Below are positions 1 through 11,410 of a DNA stretch of 64,000 nucleotides, one piece after another. Position 1 is the first letter of the stretch. Every line of letters begins with the position of its first letter. The notes beneath the pieces were generated by a model. That model saw only the letters and a program-made list of their open reading frames with translations, had not been told where the DNA came from and did not search any database. The stretch is from Zantedeschia hybrid cultivar (Eukaryota; Streptophyta; Magnoliopsida; Alismatales; Araceae). The DNA lies in contig JARZZO010000011.1 in NCBI GenBank assembly GCA_030544215.1, positions 42,003,001 to 42,067,000 on the forward strand, read 5' to 3'. Made by a program: the position numbers and the translations under genes.

Positions 1-679
1 GGGGAAGGAGTAACCACTTGAGCCAGTTGGGCCGGAGTAGCTAGCGTACTATCCGAGGGGTTACTGTTTGGTCTCAACGGGTCGGTGTTTCCCACTTTCG
101 TTGTGTGGTTGACGTGTTTTGAGGATACACTGGTTATGGGTTCCCTGGTAAATTGGATTTATGCATGTTAAATATACTTCGAATGCATGTGATTCATATC
201 GTGATTTAGGTGTAGTAATTACTGCTTGGTTACCGTACCTCCAACTGTACTTTGCACTTGTGGGTGTGTGAGTGGGCAGTGGGGATCGAAGGATCCCTAC
301 TGAGTCTTTTCGTTGAAACTCACCCCTGCGGTTTCCAGGTGAGGGTTCCAGGCAGACTTAGCGAGGTGTGTTCTGCTACGAGTCGCATGCCGTCAACTAT
401 TGTTCCGGGGTATGTCCCGACGTAGTTGTTATCTTTATTTCTGGCATGTACGCTTAATTATTTCCTTTCTGTTGGAATATGTAATTATTTGCTGTATCGA
501 GTCGCATTGTAATAACTTTTAATTCCTGCATTTTCCTTTCAATTCAATGCGATGTAAATGTTTAACTTAGTTTATTGTTTATTTGTCATACTTACTTTGA
601 TCCTGGTTTGGTTCCAAAATAATGATTCGGTGCCCATTTAGTAATCGGATCCCCGATTATAGTGTGGCGGGTCGTTATA
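1..679 (+). repeat. 5' LTR of A1, 3' portion only
   Basis: Positions 1-679 align with 6906-7589 in the 3' LTR. The terminal CA of the 3' copy is TA here (GTTATA against GTTACA). The primer-binding site follows two bases later, which fixes this end. Confidence 0.93.
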
Positions 680-681
680 GT

Positions 682-693
682 TGGTATCAGAGC
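682..693 (+). other. Primer-binding site of A1 (initiator Met tRNA)
   Basis: TGGTATCAGAGC lies two bases after the LTR end and is complementary to the 3' end of plant initiator tRNA-Met, the usual primer for chromoviruses. Confidence 0.9.
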
Positions 694-836
694 ATTCGGT
701 CTGGCAAATAAATGAGTAACTAGGTTAAATGTCGTGAGTCCGGCAAATAATTACATTATCCCGTATAGGCACGGCGGTAGTATAGGTTTTAGGATTCTAC
801 CTAGAACTTTTCGATTTTGTGTTTGTAGGCGATTAG

Positions 837-1523
837 ATGGCTCCTAGGAAGAGGATGCCGGTTATTAGAGAGCGGGGAGACGTCCCTAGTGGATCTGAGG
901 CCGGTAGGCCGAGTGTAGAGCAGTTCATGGAGACTATGATGGACACGATGGCTAGATATCAGACCCGAGACCCTAGTGAGAGTTCCAGTGCTCGGGGAGG
1001 GTCTACAGCTACGCTAGAGAGATTCCTAAAGCTGAGGGCACCTCATTTTACCGGTCGTCCCGACCCTGATGAGGCATTTATGGAGCTGACTCAGGGGAGT
1101 ATGACAGTACTCGAGTACCAGGCAAAGTTTGTTTCGCTTGGGAGGTTTGTGCCTTTCATTTCAGGGGACGAGGAGCGTCGTACTAAGAGGTTTGTGGATG
1201 GACTGAGGCTCAGTCTGAGGAACTTTGTGGCATCTCACTGTTGTACAGACTTCGCATCAGCTGTTAGGTGTGCAGCAGCAGTGGAGGCACAGCAGAATCA
1301 GTCAGCCCGGGAGAGAGGACTGACTGCTCAGGGACCAGCTCGTGGCAGGGGAAAGGCAGCGGCAGCAGCCCCTTTGTCCGGATCGGGATCGTCGTCACTC
1401 GGCTTCAGATTCAGGAGATTCTTTCGAGGCTGTGGCAGCAGTAGTGGCAGCAGCGGTAGTAGCAGACCCAGGCAGGATCAACAGAGCCAGTCGGTGTCCA
1501 GTGCTCAGCAAGAGTCAGCTTAG
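837..1523 (+). pseudogene. gag: A1 gag, N-terminal part, with internal deletion and premature TAG
   Basis: Start of the A1 polyprotein; gag forms the virus-like particle in the cytoplasm. The ATG at 837 is the first in a frame that then runs to 4901 apart from two TAG codons. Compared with A2 on the other strand, about 78 codons are missing in frame between the DPDE and FMELTQ segments (near nt 1072). This removes the Trp-rich core of the retrotransposon gag domain that A2 keeps. The frame stops at TAG 1521-1523, where A2 has CAG (Gln), so the stop is a C-to-T change. The region before the stop is rich in Ser, Gly and Gln and precedes the zinc knuckle. Confidence 0.85.
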
Positions 1524-3419
1524 AGGCTTCCAGTAGTTTGTCAGCACTGTGGTGGTACTCATGGTGGGACTCAGTGTCCTGCTTTTTCCGGGAGATGCTA
1601 TACTTGTGGCCAGCAGGGCCACGTGGCGAGGTTTTGCCCGCAGGGGCATGGTCAGAGGCAAGGGCCAGGTGATCAGAAGAAGCCGAGGACCCAGGGGAGA
1701 GTGCTAGCTATCACCAGGAAGGAGGCTCGTGCGTCCAACTTGGTGGAAGGTACACTTTTTGTTCTTGGGAACTCTGCACATGTGCTAATTGATTCGGGTG
1801 CTTCGCATTCTTTCATTTCTGAGCATTTCATAGATGTTCTTTCTGTACCCGTTGATGAGCTATCTGATGGATTGATGGTGGAGGTTCCTTCTGGGGATTT
1901 TATGTTATCTTATAACTGTTTGAGGGATGTTCCCTTGACCATTGAGGGCTATGAGTTACCTACCCAGTTGGTTGTGCTTGCCATTCGTGATTTTGATGTT
2001 ATCCTGGGCATGGACTGGTTGGAGACTTATTATGCTGAGGTGGACTGCCACAGGAAGAGAGTGCGTTTCTCTATTCCAGATATCCCGACCTTCTACTTCC
2101 AAGGTAATAGACTCTCTTCTCGAGGTATTCTTATTTCTACCTTTAAGGCCCAGAGGTTGCTTGTTGGTGGTTGCGAGGCTTTCCTTGCCTCTGTCGTTTT
2201 AGCTGATGATAGTAGAAGTTCCAGTCCTTGGGAGGTGCCTGTGGTGTGTGACTTTGTAGATGTGTTTCTTGAGGATTTGCCTGGCCTTCCTCCTCAGCGA
2301 GAGGTTGAGTTTACTATTGAGGTTGCACCGGGTAGGGAGCCCCTGTCTAAGGCCCCGTATCGGATGGCCCCAGCCGAACTCGCTGAGTTGAAGGCGCAGT
2401 TGCAGGAGTTGCTGGATAAGGGTTTCATTCGTCCCAGTACTTCTCCGTGGGGTGCTCCAGTTCTATTTGTCAGACAGAAGAATGGTTCTCTGAGGTTGTG
2501 CATTGATTATAGACAGTTGAACCAGGTGACGATAAAGAATAAGTACCCACTCCCGAGGATCGATGATTTGATGGATCAGCTGCAGTCTGCAAAGGTGTTT
2601 TCTAAGATTGACTTGAGATCTGGATATTATCAGATGAGGATCCGTGAGATTGATATTAGTAAGACGGCTTTTAGGACTCGGTATGGACATTATGAGTTTT
2701 TGGTTATGCCTTTTGGCTTGACCAATGCTCCGGCGGCTTTTATGGATTTAATGAACCGGGTCTTCAGGGCCTACCTAGATCAGTTTGTGGTTGTATTCGT
2801 GGATGATATTTTGATATACTCTTCTTATAAGGAAGAGCACGCCACGCATCTTCATATGGTATTGCAGGTTCTGAGAGAACACCAACTCTATGCTAAGTTT
2901 AGCAAGTGTGAATTCTGGTTAGACAAGGTGCACTTCCTGGGGCATGTCATCTCTGGCGAGGGCATCACAGTGGATCCAGCCAAGATTGAGGCAGTGATGA
3001 ATTGGAGCAGGCCAACAACTGTGACTGAAATCAGGTGCTTCTTGGGGCTAGCAAGCTATTACAGGCGGTTTGTCCAGGGGTTTTCTTCAATAGCGGCCCC
3101 CTTATCAAGGTTGACTCGTAAGGGAGTTCGTTATGAGTGGACCGAGGAGTGTGAGCGGAATTTCATGGAGTTGAAGACTCACCTCACTTCGGCTCCTGTT
3201 TTTGTGATTCCATCAGGTTCAGGTGGGTTTGTCGTTTATTCGGATGCATCACGCCGAGGTTTGGGTGCGGTTCTAATGCAGCATGGTAGGGTCGTGGCCT
3301 ATGCTTCTAGACAGCTGAAGAAGCATGAGGAGAATTATCCTACCCATGACTTAGAGTTGGCAGCTGTAGTTTTTGCATTAAAGATCTGGAGACATTACTT
3401 GTATGGAGAGAAATTTTAG
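1524..3419 (+). pseudogene. pol: A1 nucleocapsid, aspartic protease, reverse transcriptase and start of RNase H
   Basis: Continues the frame of 837 after the TAG. A CCHC zinc knuckle (CYTCGQQGHVARFC) starts at 1596. The protease active site DSGASHSF starts at 1791, followed by DFDVILGMDWL near 1992. Reverse transcriptase covers about 2330-3000 with intact FVDD catalytic residues at 2799-2807 and the MPFGLTNAPAAF segment. RNase H begins near 3230 (YSDASRRGLGAVL). The frame ends at TAG 3417-3419, where A2 has CAG in GEKFQVF, again C to T. The nominal start at 1623 is only the first ATG after the gag stop and is not a biological start. Confidence 0.9.
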
Positions 3420-4901
3420 GTCTTTATCGATCACAAGAGCCTGAAGTATGTTTTCATGCAGAGGGATCTGAATTTAAGGCAGCGTAGGTGGATGGAATTC
3501 ATCAAGGATTATGACCTCGACCTTTCTTATCATCTAGGCAAGGCGAATGTGGTGGCAGACGCCTTGAGTCGGAAGACGGTCGTGTCATACCTTATGATTC
3601 GAGAATGGAGATTATTTGAGCAGGTTGTGGAATCTTCCTTTCGGGTTCCACGTGAGGATGATAGAGTTGTGTTGGCCAGCTTGAATGTGAGGCCGGCAGA
3701 ATACCATGCTGTGATTGAGGCTCAGAGGGCAGATGTAGAGTTACCGCAGATTCTCCAGAGACCAGAGGTGGAGTTGTGGGATGACGGTACAGTCAGATTT
3801 AGAGGCAGACTCTATGTTCCGGCCGAAGAGGACGTGCGCAGGAGTGTCTTTGATGAGGCGCACCGTTCTAGATATGCAGTGCATCCCGGGACAACTAAGA
3901 TGTATCATTGTTTGAGAAGGCACTTTTGGTGGCCTGGTATGAAGAAGGATGTGGCTGAGTATGTAGCTAGGTGCATGACTTGTCAGCAGGTTAAGGCCGA
4001 ACATCAGAGACCAGGAGGGTTGTTGCAGCCCTTACCGATCCTGGAATGGAAATGGGAGCATGTGACCATGGATTTTGTGATGGGATTACCTGTATCCCCT
4101 AGCAGAAGGGACGCGATCTGGGTTATTGTTGATCGGCTGACCAAGTCTGCGCACTTCCTGGCTATTAGGAAGGACTGGTCAGTCGGTAAGTTGGCTAAGT
4201 TGTTTGTAGATCGGGTCATCTCTCTGCACGGGGTGCCTTTATCCATCGTATCAGACCGGGATCCAAGGTTTACTTCTAGGTTCTGGAAGAGTTTTCAGAA
4301 GGCCCTGGGCACGCAGTTGGCCTTCAGCTCGGCCTATCACCCCGAGACTGATGGGCAATCAGAAAGGACCATACAGACTCTGGAGGATATGCTCAGGGCA
4401 TGTTGCTTAGACTGGGGAGGTTCTTGGGAGCAGCATTTACCTACAGTTGAGTTTGCCTACAACAACAGTTATCATTCTAGTATCGGCATGGCGCCTTACG
4501 AGGCTTTGTACGGGCAGCCGTGTCGATCCCCGGTGTGTTGGTCCGAGATTGGCGAGAGGCAGATAGCAGGGCCAGAGTTAGTACAGCAGTGTGCTGAGGT
4601 TGCCAGGATGGTACGGCAGAGATTGATCGCAGCTCAGAGCAGGCAGAAGAGTTATGCTGATATCTGGAGGAGACCGCTTGAGTTTGAGATAGGGGACCAC
4701 GTGTTTCTCCGAGTCTCACCTTCCAAGGGGGTGATGAGATTTGGGAAGCGAGGTAAGCTGAGCCCGCGTTACATTGGGCCTTTTCCCATTCTTGCTCGAA
4801 TCGGGGAAGTAGCGTATCAGCTGGCCTTGCCGCCCAGTCTTGCAGGGGTGCACGATGTGTTCCATGTTTCTTTGCTGAGGAAATATGTTCAGGACATCTG
4901 A
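3420..4901 (+). pseudogene. pol: A1 RNase H end and integrase
   Basis: Same frame as the upstream segments. It begins with the RNase H C-terminus (DHKSLKYVF, then LSRK). Integrase follows: the HHCC zinc finger around 3880-3985 (HPGTTKM, CMTCQQ) and the DDE core, with MDFVMGLP near 4068, SDRDPRF near 4250 and ETDGQSERTIQ near 4345. The GPY-like tail is PRYIGPFPIL near 4770. A 2-bp deletion relative to A2 near 4894 shifts the frame, ending it at 4901 and cutting off the chromodomain. Integrase would join the cDNA ends to host DNA in the nucleus. Confidence 0.9.
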
Positions 4902-5106
4902 TGTTCTAGATTTTTCAGAGTTGGAGGTCGCTGAGGACTTGTCCTTTCCAGATTTTCCAGTACGTATTGAGGATCGCAGAGAGCAGGTCCTTCGGAATAA
5001 GGTTGTACCTCTGGTTAAGGTAATTTGGCAGCACCGCTCCGGAGGCGAGGCGACCTGGGAACGTGAGGATGAGATGTGGGAGCAATTTCCCTACCTTTTC
5101 TCGTAA
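4885..5106 (+). pseudogene. A1 chromodomain, out of frame with integrase
   Basis: Frame +1 relative to pol. It carries the C-terminal part of a chromodomain: LRNKVVPLVKVIWQHRSGGE, then ATWE and FPYLFS. Chromovirus integrases end in such a module, which is thought to steer integration to marked chromatin. The matching part of A2 is in frame with its integrase, so the offset here is a later frameshift. Coding stops at 5104-5106, about 80 bp before the polypurine tract. Confidence 0.85.
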
Positions 5107-5184
5107 GTTCTCTTGTGAGCTTGTATCTTTATGTTTCAACCACGTTAATGGTAGCAGGCAATTTCGGGGACGAAATTATTTTAT

Positions 5185-5195
5185 GGGGGGGAGAA
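5185..5195 (+). other. Polypurine tract of A1
   Basis: GGGGGGGAGAA directly abuts the 3' LTR start TGTAAGGACTG at 5196. This is the plus-strand DNA primer site. Confidence 0.85.
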
Positions 5196-7589
5196 TGTAA
5201 GGACTGAGGTTTCGGGTTCTGTATTCGGGTCTGATCCCTTGGTTTGGACCCTGAGGAGTCTTGAGAACTTCTTTTGAACGACGTCTGCCCTGCACGACGC
5301 CTTTCAAACGGCGTCCTGCTGGGTGGACGCCATTTAGGTTTGTCACCATTGTGCCACGTGGGCGGGTTTCGGGCCGCGAGTGTACGGCCCCTGTCTTGTC
5401 GTCTGAACAGCGTCCGTGATGGTCGACGTCATTCAGACTGCAACCCTGCGATGTCAGAGTACGGTGCCAGTCTTGTCGTCTGAACGGCGTCTATGGTTGG
5501 CGACGCGTTTTAGAGCTTCTGTCAGTACGGCTTGTCCTGTCATCTGATTGGCGTCTGTCTTGGACGACGCGTTTTACCCCGTTTAGGTTTGACCCCGCGA
5601 GCCTTCCCTCCTTTCCCCCATTCTCACCCTCACACTCTCTCTCCTCACCCTCCGACACTCCCCTCTCTTCCCCTTCCCTTTCCCCATTTTCCTCTTCCAC
5701 CACTCCACCACCTCTCCACCTCTTACCACTGCCACCACCACTTTCTTCGTGGCGTTCCATTCTCCGGACTGTGGCCGACGTCCCGTCGGAGTGGCGACAT
5801 CCTCGGAGTACCGGTGGCGGTCTACGGTGCGACGGTTTGGTGGCGGAGCAAGGAGGAGTTCAAGAATTGGTAGGGTGATGATTTTCGTAGTGTTTCATTT
5901 TAAAACCATGTTCTCCCGCTTGAAGCATGCTACGGATCTATGGTTTTTGGGTAGAATGAGCATGTTAGGGGCTTTTTCTTGATGGGAATGGGAGTTTTTA
6001 TGAATATGGATTTGAGGATTCCTTGTGATGGATTAGTTTGTCCCTCTTTCCCCTCTGTTTTGTGTGATTTTGGGGCTCTTGGGGATCAAAAGGGGACCCT
6101 CGGGTTGAACTGCAGAACCGGGTTTCTGGCGTTAAAAGACGTCGTACCTGGACGACGCCATTTAGAATGGCGACGGGCCAGTACAACGCCTTTTAGGCAG
6201 AAATCTTCCTGTTTGAGGTTCTGTCAGTCTGGGTTTCTGGCGTTAAATGACGTCGTACCTGGACGACGCCATTCAGAATGGCGATGGGCCAGTACGACGC
6301 CATTTAGGTAGAAATCACCATGATTAAGGATTCTGCAAGTTTTAGATTCTGGTGTGAATGGCGTCTGAGGACAACGACGCCTTTTGAAAAGGTGGCTTCC
6401 CAGGACGACGCGTTTTAAGAGGAATCAACCGTGGCCTGTCCCTGCTTCTGTCGTTGATAAGGCGACGAGAAAGGGCGACGCGTTTTAAAAGGCGGCTACC
6501 TGTGACGACGCCTTTTAGGCCATATTTTGAGGCCGAGATTTCATGAACCAGTTTAGGATGCTTGAATAGAGTCGGCCTTGGGCGACGCGATTCAAGACAG
6601 AACCACACTAATCCATGCCAGTAAAATGTGTTTACACTATTAGATAGTCGGTTAAATGCATGTTTTAAAATCTACTCGATGATGATGGATTCTTCGTGAC
6701 CGGATCTTACTGCATCGTGTTTTGTGTTACTGTGAACCTAGAGTGACAGTTGTAGCATTTTATCACCCTGTGCTGGTGTGGGTGGAGCACAGTGCCGGTG
6801 GGAGCAGTGGCGGGGTGACGCCTAGTGAGAGAGGGTCACCTGGTGAACCCCGGGGTTAGCTAGTACCGGTGTCGCAGTGGTACTTGTGGAGTGTCACTCG
6901 TGCTGGGGGAAGGAGTAACCACTTGAGCCAGTTGGGCTGGAGTAGCTAGCGTGCTATCCGAGGGGTTACTGTTTGGTCTCAGCGGGTCGGTGTTTCCCAC
7001 TTTCGTTGTGTGGTTGACGTGTTTTGAGGATACACTGGTTATGGGTTCCCTGGTAAATTGGATTTATGCATGTTAAATATACTTCGAATGCACGTGATTC
7101 ATATCGAGATTTAGGTGTAGTAATTACTGCTTTACTTGGTTACCGTACCTCCAACTGTACTTTGCACTTGTGGGTGTGTGAGTGGGCAGTGGGGATCGAA
7201 GGATCCCTACCGAGTCTTTTCGTTGAGACGCACTCCTGCGGTTTCCAGGTGAGGGTTCCAGGCAGACTTAGCGAGGTGTGTTCTACTGCGAGTCGTACGC
7301 CGTCAGCTATTGTTCCGGGGTATGCTCCGACATAGTTGTTATCCTTATTTCTGGCCTGTACGCTTAATTATTTCCTTTCTGTTGGAATATGTAATTATTT
7401 GCTGTATCGAGTCGCATTGTAATAACTTTTAATTCCTGCATTTTCCTTTCAATTCAATGCGATGTGAATGTTTAGCTTAGTTTATTGTTTATTTCCCATA
7501 CTTACTTAGATCCTGGTTTGGTTCCAAAATAATGATTCGGTGCCCATTTAGTAATCGGATCCCCGATTATAGGGTGGCGGGTCGTTACA
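5196..7589 (+). repeat. 3' LTR of A1 (2,394 bp)
   Basis: Starts TGTAAGGACTG after the polypurine tract and ends GGGTCGTTACA at 7589, where Athila gag sequence begins. The LTR contains a CT-rich stretch (5590-5740) and at least ten inverted-repeat modules with GCGTCG/CGACGC arms (5270-5580 and 6120-6600). Short ORFs inside are low-complexity shadows. Confidence 0.93.
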
Positions 7590-8029
7590 TCCACCATTTG
7601 TCTAGACTGTTCAGACAATCCTTCATAGAATGCTTGGACAATTTGCCATTTTGAAAGTCCATGATGAGGGCATTTCCTAAGCAATTCTTTCAGTCTTTCC
7701 CAAGATTCATGGATCAATTCCCCAAGAGTTTGGGTAAAACTCGTGATGGCCCTTCTCATGGTATTGGTCCGCCCTATGGGGTAGAACTTCTTAAGAAATT
7801 CTTTCTGCATTTCTTCCCATGTCCTAATGGGCCTTCCTATAGTCCCCAACTAATATTTAGCCTTATCCTTTAATAAAAAGGGAAATAAGGTCAACTTAAG
7901 GCTATCATCGGTGAAATTATGGATCTTCACCGTGGAACAGATTTCTAGAAGTTCATCTAGATGCTTATAGGGATCTTCATTAGTATTCCCATAAAAGGAT
8001 GGGAGCATCTGAATGGTGCTAGATTTAAT
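7590..8029 (-). pseudogene. gag: Athila gag, middle part, split by two insertions
   Basis: Minus-strand fragment of a retrotransposon gag domain. Reading from 8029: NTNEDPYKHLDELLEICSTV, then LFPFLLKDKAKYW; later TWEEMQKEFLKKFYP and WERLKELLRKCPHHGL. This is the Athila gag pattern. There is a frame change near 7850. The upstream coding part lies at 17560-17675 beyond the copia insertion. The downstream part is cut by A1 at 7589 and must lie left of the window. The gag would form the capsid of the Athila particle. Confidence 0.82.
8025..8029. repeat. Target-site duplication TTAAT of the copia element (left)
   Basis: TTAAT at 8025-8029 is repeated exactly at 17560-17564 on the other side of the copia element. 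This confirms its boundaries and its insertion into Athila gag. Confidence 0.92.
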
Positions 8030-9611
8030 AGTAAGGAATCGTCGATAACGCAGCGGAGAATAAAAACGATTCCTTTGTATCGACTGCTGGGATCGTAAAA
8101 CAGACATAAAAATAAACGCGGGAAGAACGGTTCTTCACCTTTGCGGGGTTTCGAATCTCCCGTGGATGATTCCGACTCGGTAATCGCGCACGCGCATGAT
8201 CTCTAGCCACACGAGTTCCCGCGGCAGACGCGATTTCCTCCTCGACTAGAGTGCTCCGACTAGATCTCAAATCCACCATGTGCGGAGAGAGACAGATCTA
8301 CTCTAAGAGAGAGAGAAGGAGAGAGAGAGAGGAGGGAGAGAATCTAGAGTGTAAAATTCGTCCAACCAACCTCTTTACCCCTCTCCCTTGGCCCTCCTTA
8401 TATAGAAATAAGGATAAGCATAAGGATTAATCCTTATGATTATCCAAGAGTTTGGCCTTGGATAATTCTCCATTAAATCTTCATGTTTATCCTGCGGCTT
8501 TTCATAAAAACCCAGATAAGCATGAAATTTAACGTCTCTCACCATCTGTCGAGAACTCTTATGTGTGTGACCCTCTAGACCCATATATCAGTCCCGTTTC
8601 AGGCCCATTAAACTTAGAACTGATTCTAGAGTTTAATATTTATTAATTAACATTTAAACATCATATGTTAAATGATTAATTTAATAAACAAGTGGATTAT
8701 CATCTGATGATTAATTCACTTGGCCTTCTGATCATGAACAGCACCAAACACTACCTCATGATCCCAGAAGATATAAGGGATACTGTTCCCTTAAATTGAA
8801 CCTTTCCGTCTGCAGATGCCGCACAGATATAATCCTTCACTCATGCAATGTTCTAATAACGCAAGGGTATGATTTTATAGTCAAACCATCTATCGCATTA
8901 TCCAGATGGATTCCAGTACTCAGTTAATATCTAGAAAGACATCTCTTTCATTTGACCCTGGCCAGGGATTTCTGTGTACACATCCATAGGACATTCTCTC
9001 TCTAGTCTTATACCAAGAGTGAGTGATCCCTTGTTGTTCACTCAATTACCTTCGCAAGCTTTCCACTATATCTGAAAGACCGATTATGGTGGACTTAATG
9101 GTTAAAGTCCACAAGTCAGAGAATCAAGATACAATGGTCCACAAACAAGGTATCATTGGTGACTCTAATCAAAGGACCCACTATGCTACTGCAACGATTG
9201 AATTCCCTGGTTGACTAATAAGTATAATTACCATCCAGGAATTCTTATTTGGGTCTGTTCAGTGAACTCATTCTCTAATGAGCACGCACATGTTTGTCTT
9301 AGTGTCACCACACGAGTGAATGTGAGATCATTCACCCTCATCACATGAGCAGACATAACTTGTGTCGATCTTATCGGATATTTAATGTCCATCTCAAATA
9401 TCCTATAATCGAGAACTGTTTAAGACAATTGACTGAGGATATTGATCTCACTATCATGATCTCATCATGATTCAATATCCCATACATTTTTCTATGGACC
9501 TTCATTACGATAGTTAATTTGCGAGAACTATAAATGAAAAAATGATTGCCTTTATTAATAATTTGAACTAGAATGTACAATAATTGGCTTTGAGGCCACC
9601 CAATTCTAACA
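8030..9611 (-). repeat. 3' LTR of the copia element
   Basis: On the minus strand it starts TGTTAGAATTGG and ends in CGATTCCTTAC; the last base is changed (T instead of A). Length 1,582 bp against 1,588 for the 5' LTR. A TATA motif lies at 8398-8404 on the minus strand. Confidence 0.92.
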
Positions 9612-9625
9612 TTCTCCCACTTGGA
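9612..9625 (-). other. Polypurine tract of the copia element
   Basis: On the minus strand TCCAAGTGGGAGAA immediately precedes the 3' LTR start TGTTAG. This is the usual copia layout. Confidence 0.85.
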
Positions 9626-10183
9626 CTATAGCCAATCACCCATGTGTCTAAGTCCCATAGACTTAAGGTGACGTTCTAAATTGTTTTGAGACAATGGCTT
9701 AGTCATGGGATCTGCTACATTATTTTCAGATGAGACTTTCTCAACTAGTATATCTCCTCGGGCGATGATCTCACGAATCAGATGAAATCGTCTCAGAATG
9801 TGCTTTGACTTCTGATGTGATCTTGGCTCCTTCGCTTGAGCTATTGCCCCATTGTTGTCACACAATAATGGAATAGGATCTGAAATGCTTGGAACTACTC
9901 CAAGTGCCGAGATGAACTTCTTCATCCAAATTGCCTCCTTGGCCGCTTCAGCTGCAGCAATGTATTCTGCTTCGGTCGTCGAATCTGCAGTAGTTTCTTG
10001 TTTGGAACTTTTCCAACTTACTGCACCTCCATTTAACATGAACACAAACCCAGACATGGATTTGCTATCATCCATATCCGACTGGAAACTCGAGTCAGTA
10101 AACCCTTGAAGTTCGAAGTCGTTTCCTCCATATACGAGAAATAGATCCTTAGTCCTTCTCAAGTATCTAAGGATACATTTCAC
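9626..10183 (-). pseudogene. pol: Copia RNase H and polyprotein C-terminus
   Basis: 185 codons in the minus frame. RNase H features: FTDSSFQSDMDDSKSMSGFV with the first catalytic Asp, SSKQETTADSTTEAEYIAAA with the Glu, and LCDNNGAIAQAKEPRSHQKS with a further Asp. The C-terminus ends GLRHMGDWL at the polypurine tract, as in other Angela elements. A TAG just upstream, in the GEEH-KAVK segment (near 10190), separates it from the RT frame. The product would degrade the RNA strand during reverse transcription. Confidence 0.9.
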
Positions 10184-10189
10184 CGCCTT

Positions 10190-11332
10190 CTAGTGTTCCT
10201 CACCTGGATCAGCCTGATATCTACTAGTGACACATAGTGGGTGTGCCACATCAAGCCTAGTACATAGCATTGCATACATGATAGATCCTATTGCCGAGGC
10301 ATAAAGAACTCTATCCATGTATGCTTTTTCTTCAGGTGTCTTGGGAGACATTTCTTTACATAGATAAATTCCATGCCTCATTGGAACGAGGCCTCTCTTG
10401 AAATTTTTCATGCCAAATCTTTTGACTATGGTATCTATGTACATAGATTGGGATAAGCCAAGCATACTTTTGGACCTATCTCTATAGACCCTTATTCCCA
10501 GAATATAGGATGCTTCTCCCAAATCTTTCATAGAGAAGTTTTTGGATAACCAGGTCTTTACTGATGACAACATTCCTACATCATTCCCAATGAGTAGAAT
10601 GTCCTCAACATAAAGTACCAAAAAGGTAACTCCGCTCCTACTAGCCTTTTTGTATACACAAGGTTCATCTTCATTCTTAATGAAGTCATAAGATTTGATT
10701 ACTTCATCAAATCCTAAGTTCCAAGTTCGGGATGCCTGCTTTAATCCATAGATGGATCTTTGCAGCTTGCATACCTTGCTTGAATGCTCTTTGGAAGTGA
10801 ATCCTTCAGGTTGTATCATATACACCTCTTCTTGAAGGTTCCCGTTAAGGAATGCTGTTTTCACATCCATTTGCCATATTTCATAATCATAGAATGCAGC
10901 GATTGCAAGAAGTATTCTGATTGACTTAATCATGGCAACTTGAGAAAAGGTTTCGTCATAGTCAATGCCTTGCCTCTGACGATATCCTTTTGCTACCAGC
11001 CTTGCCTTGTATGTGTCAATCTGTCCATCTGCCCCGATCTTTCTTTTAAAGATCCATTTACTGCCAATAGGTACTATACCTTCCGGCAGATCAATCAAGT
11101 TCCAAACTTAGTTGGCATACGTGGACTGAATTTCAGAATTCACTGCCTTTTGCCATTTTTCTGATTCTTGACTATTTATGGCTTCTAGGTAGGTTTGAGG
11201 ATCATCATCCTCATTTAAGTGCACTTTTGGCTTGCCATCATCGATATGTCCAACATATCTTTCAGGCTGCTTAGGCACTCTACCTGATCTGCGAACCTTT
11301 TGTGTATCATCTTGAACAAGTTCTTGAGTCAA
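10190..11332 (-). pseudogene. pol: Copia reverse transcriptase
   Basis: Two open pieces, 11332-11108 and 11098-10190. The linker VRRSGRVPKQPERYVG leads into RT_2: VPIGSKWIFKRKIGADGQID, QMDVKTAFLNGNLQEEVYM and SIYGLKQASRTWN. The catalytic box reads LYVEDILL near 10600, not the usual YVDD, so one catalytic Asp is replaced by Glu. Then comes YASAIGSIMYAMLCTR. A stop near 11105-11107, in the TYAN-VWNL junction, breaks the frame. It would copy the element RNA into cDNA inside particles. Confidence 0.9.
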
Positions 11333-11410
11333 TAGTTCAGTAGATGAACTAGTGTTGATTTGTGAGTCTAGAATTTCTTCCAGTTCTATCTTGCTCCCAC
11401 TGTCTTCTTT

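Larger units (their letters stand above)
1..7589 (+). mobile_element. Tekay-type Ty3/gypsy LTR retrotransposon A1 (5' truncated by window edge)
   Basis: Element on the plus strand with partial 5' LTR, tRNA-iMet type primer-binding site, gag-protease-RT-RNase H-integrase in one frame, a C-terminal chromodomain, polypurine tract and a complete 3' LTR. Domain order and chromodomain place it among chromoviruses, Tekay/Del kind. It is inserted in the gag of an Athila element whose sequence resumes at 7590. The 5' LTR (1-679) differs from the matching part of the 3' LTR by roughly 4 percent by eye plus a 5-bp indel, so it is not a recent insertion. Two in-frame TAG codons, a 2-bp frameshift and a 234-bp gag deletion make it non-autonomous. 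Confidence 0.93.
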
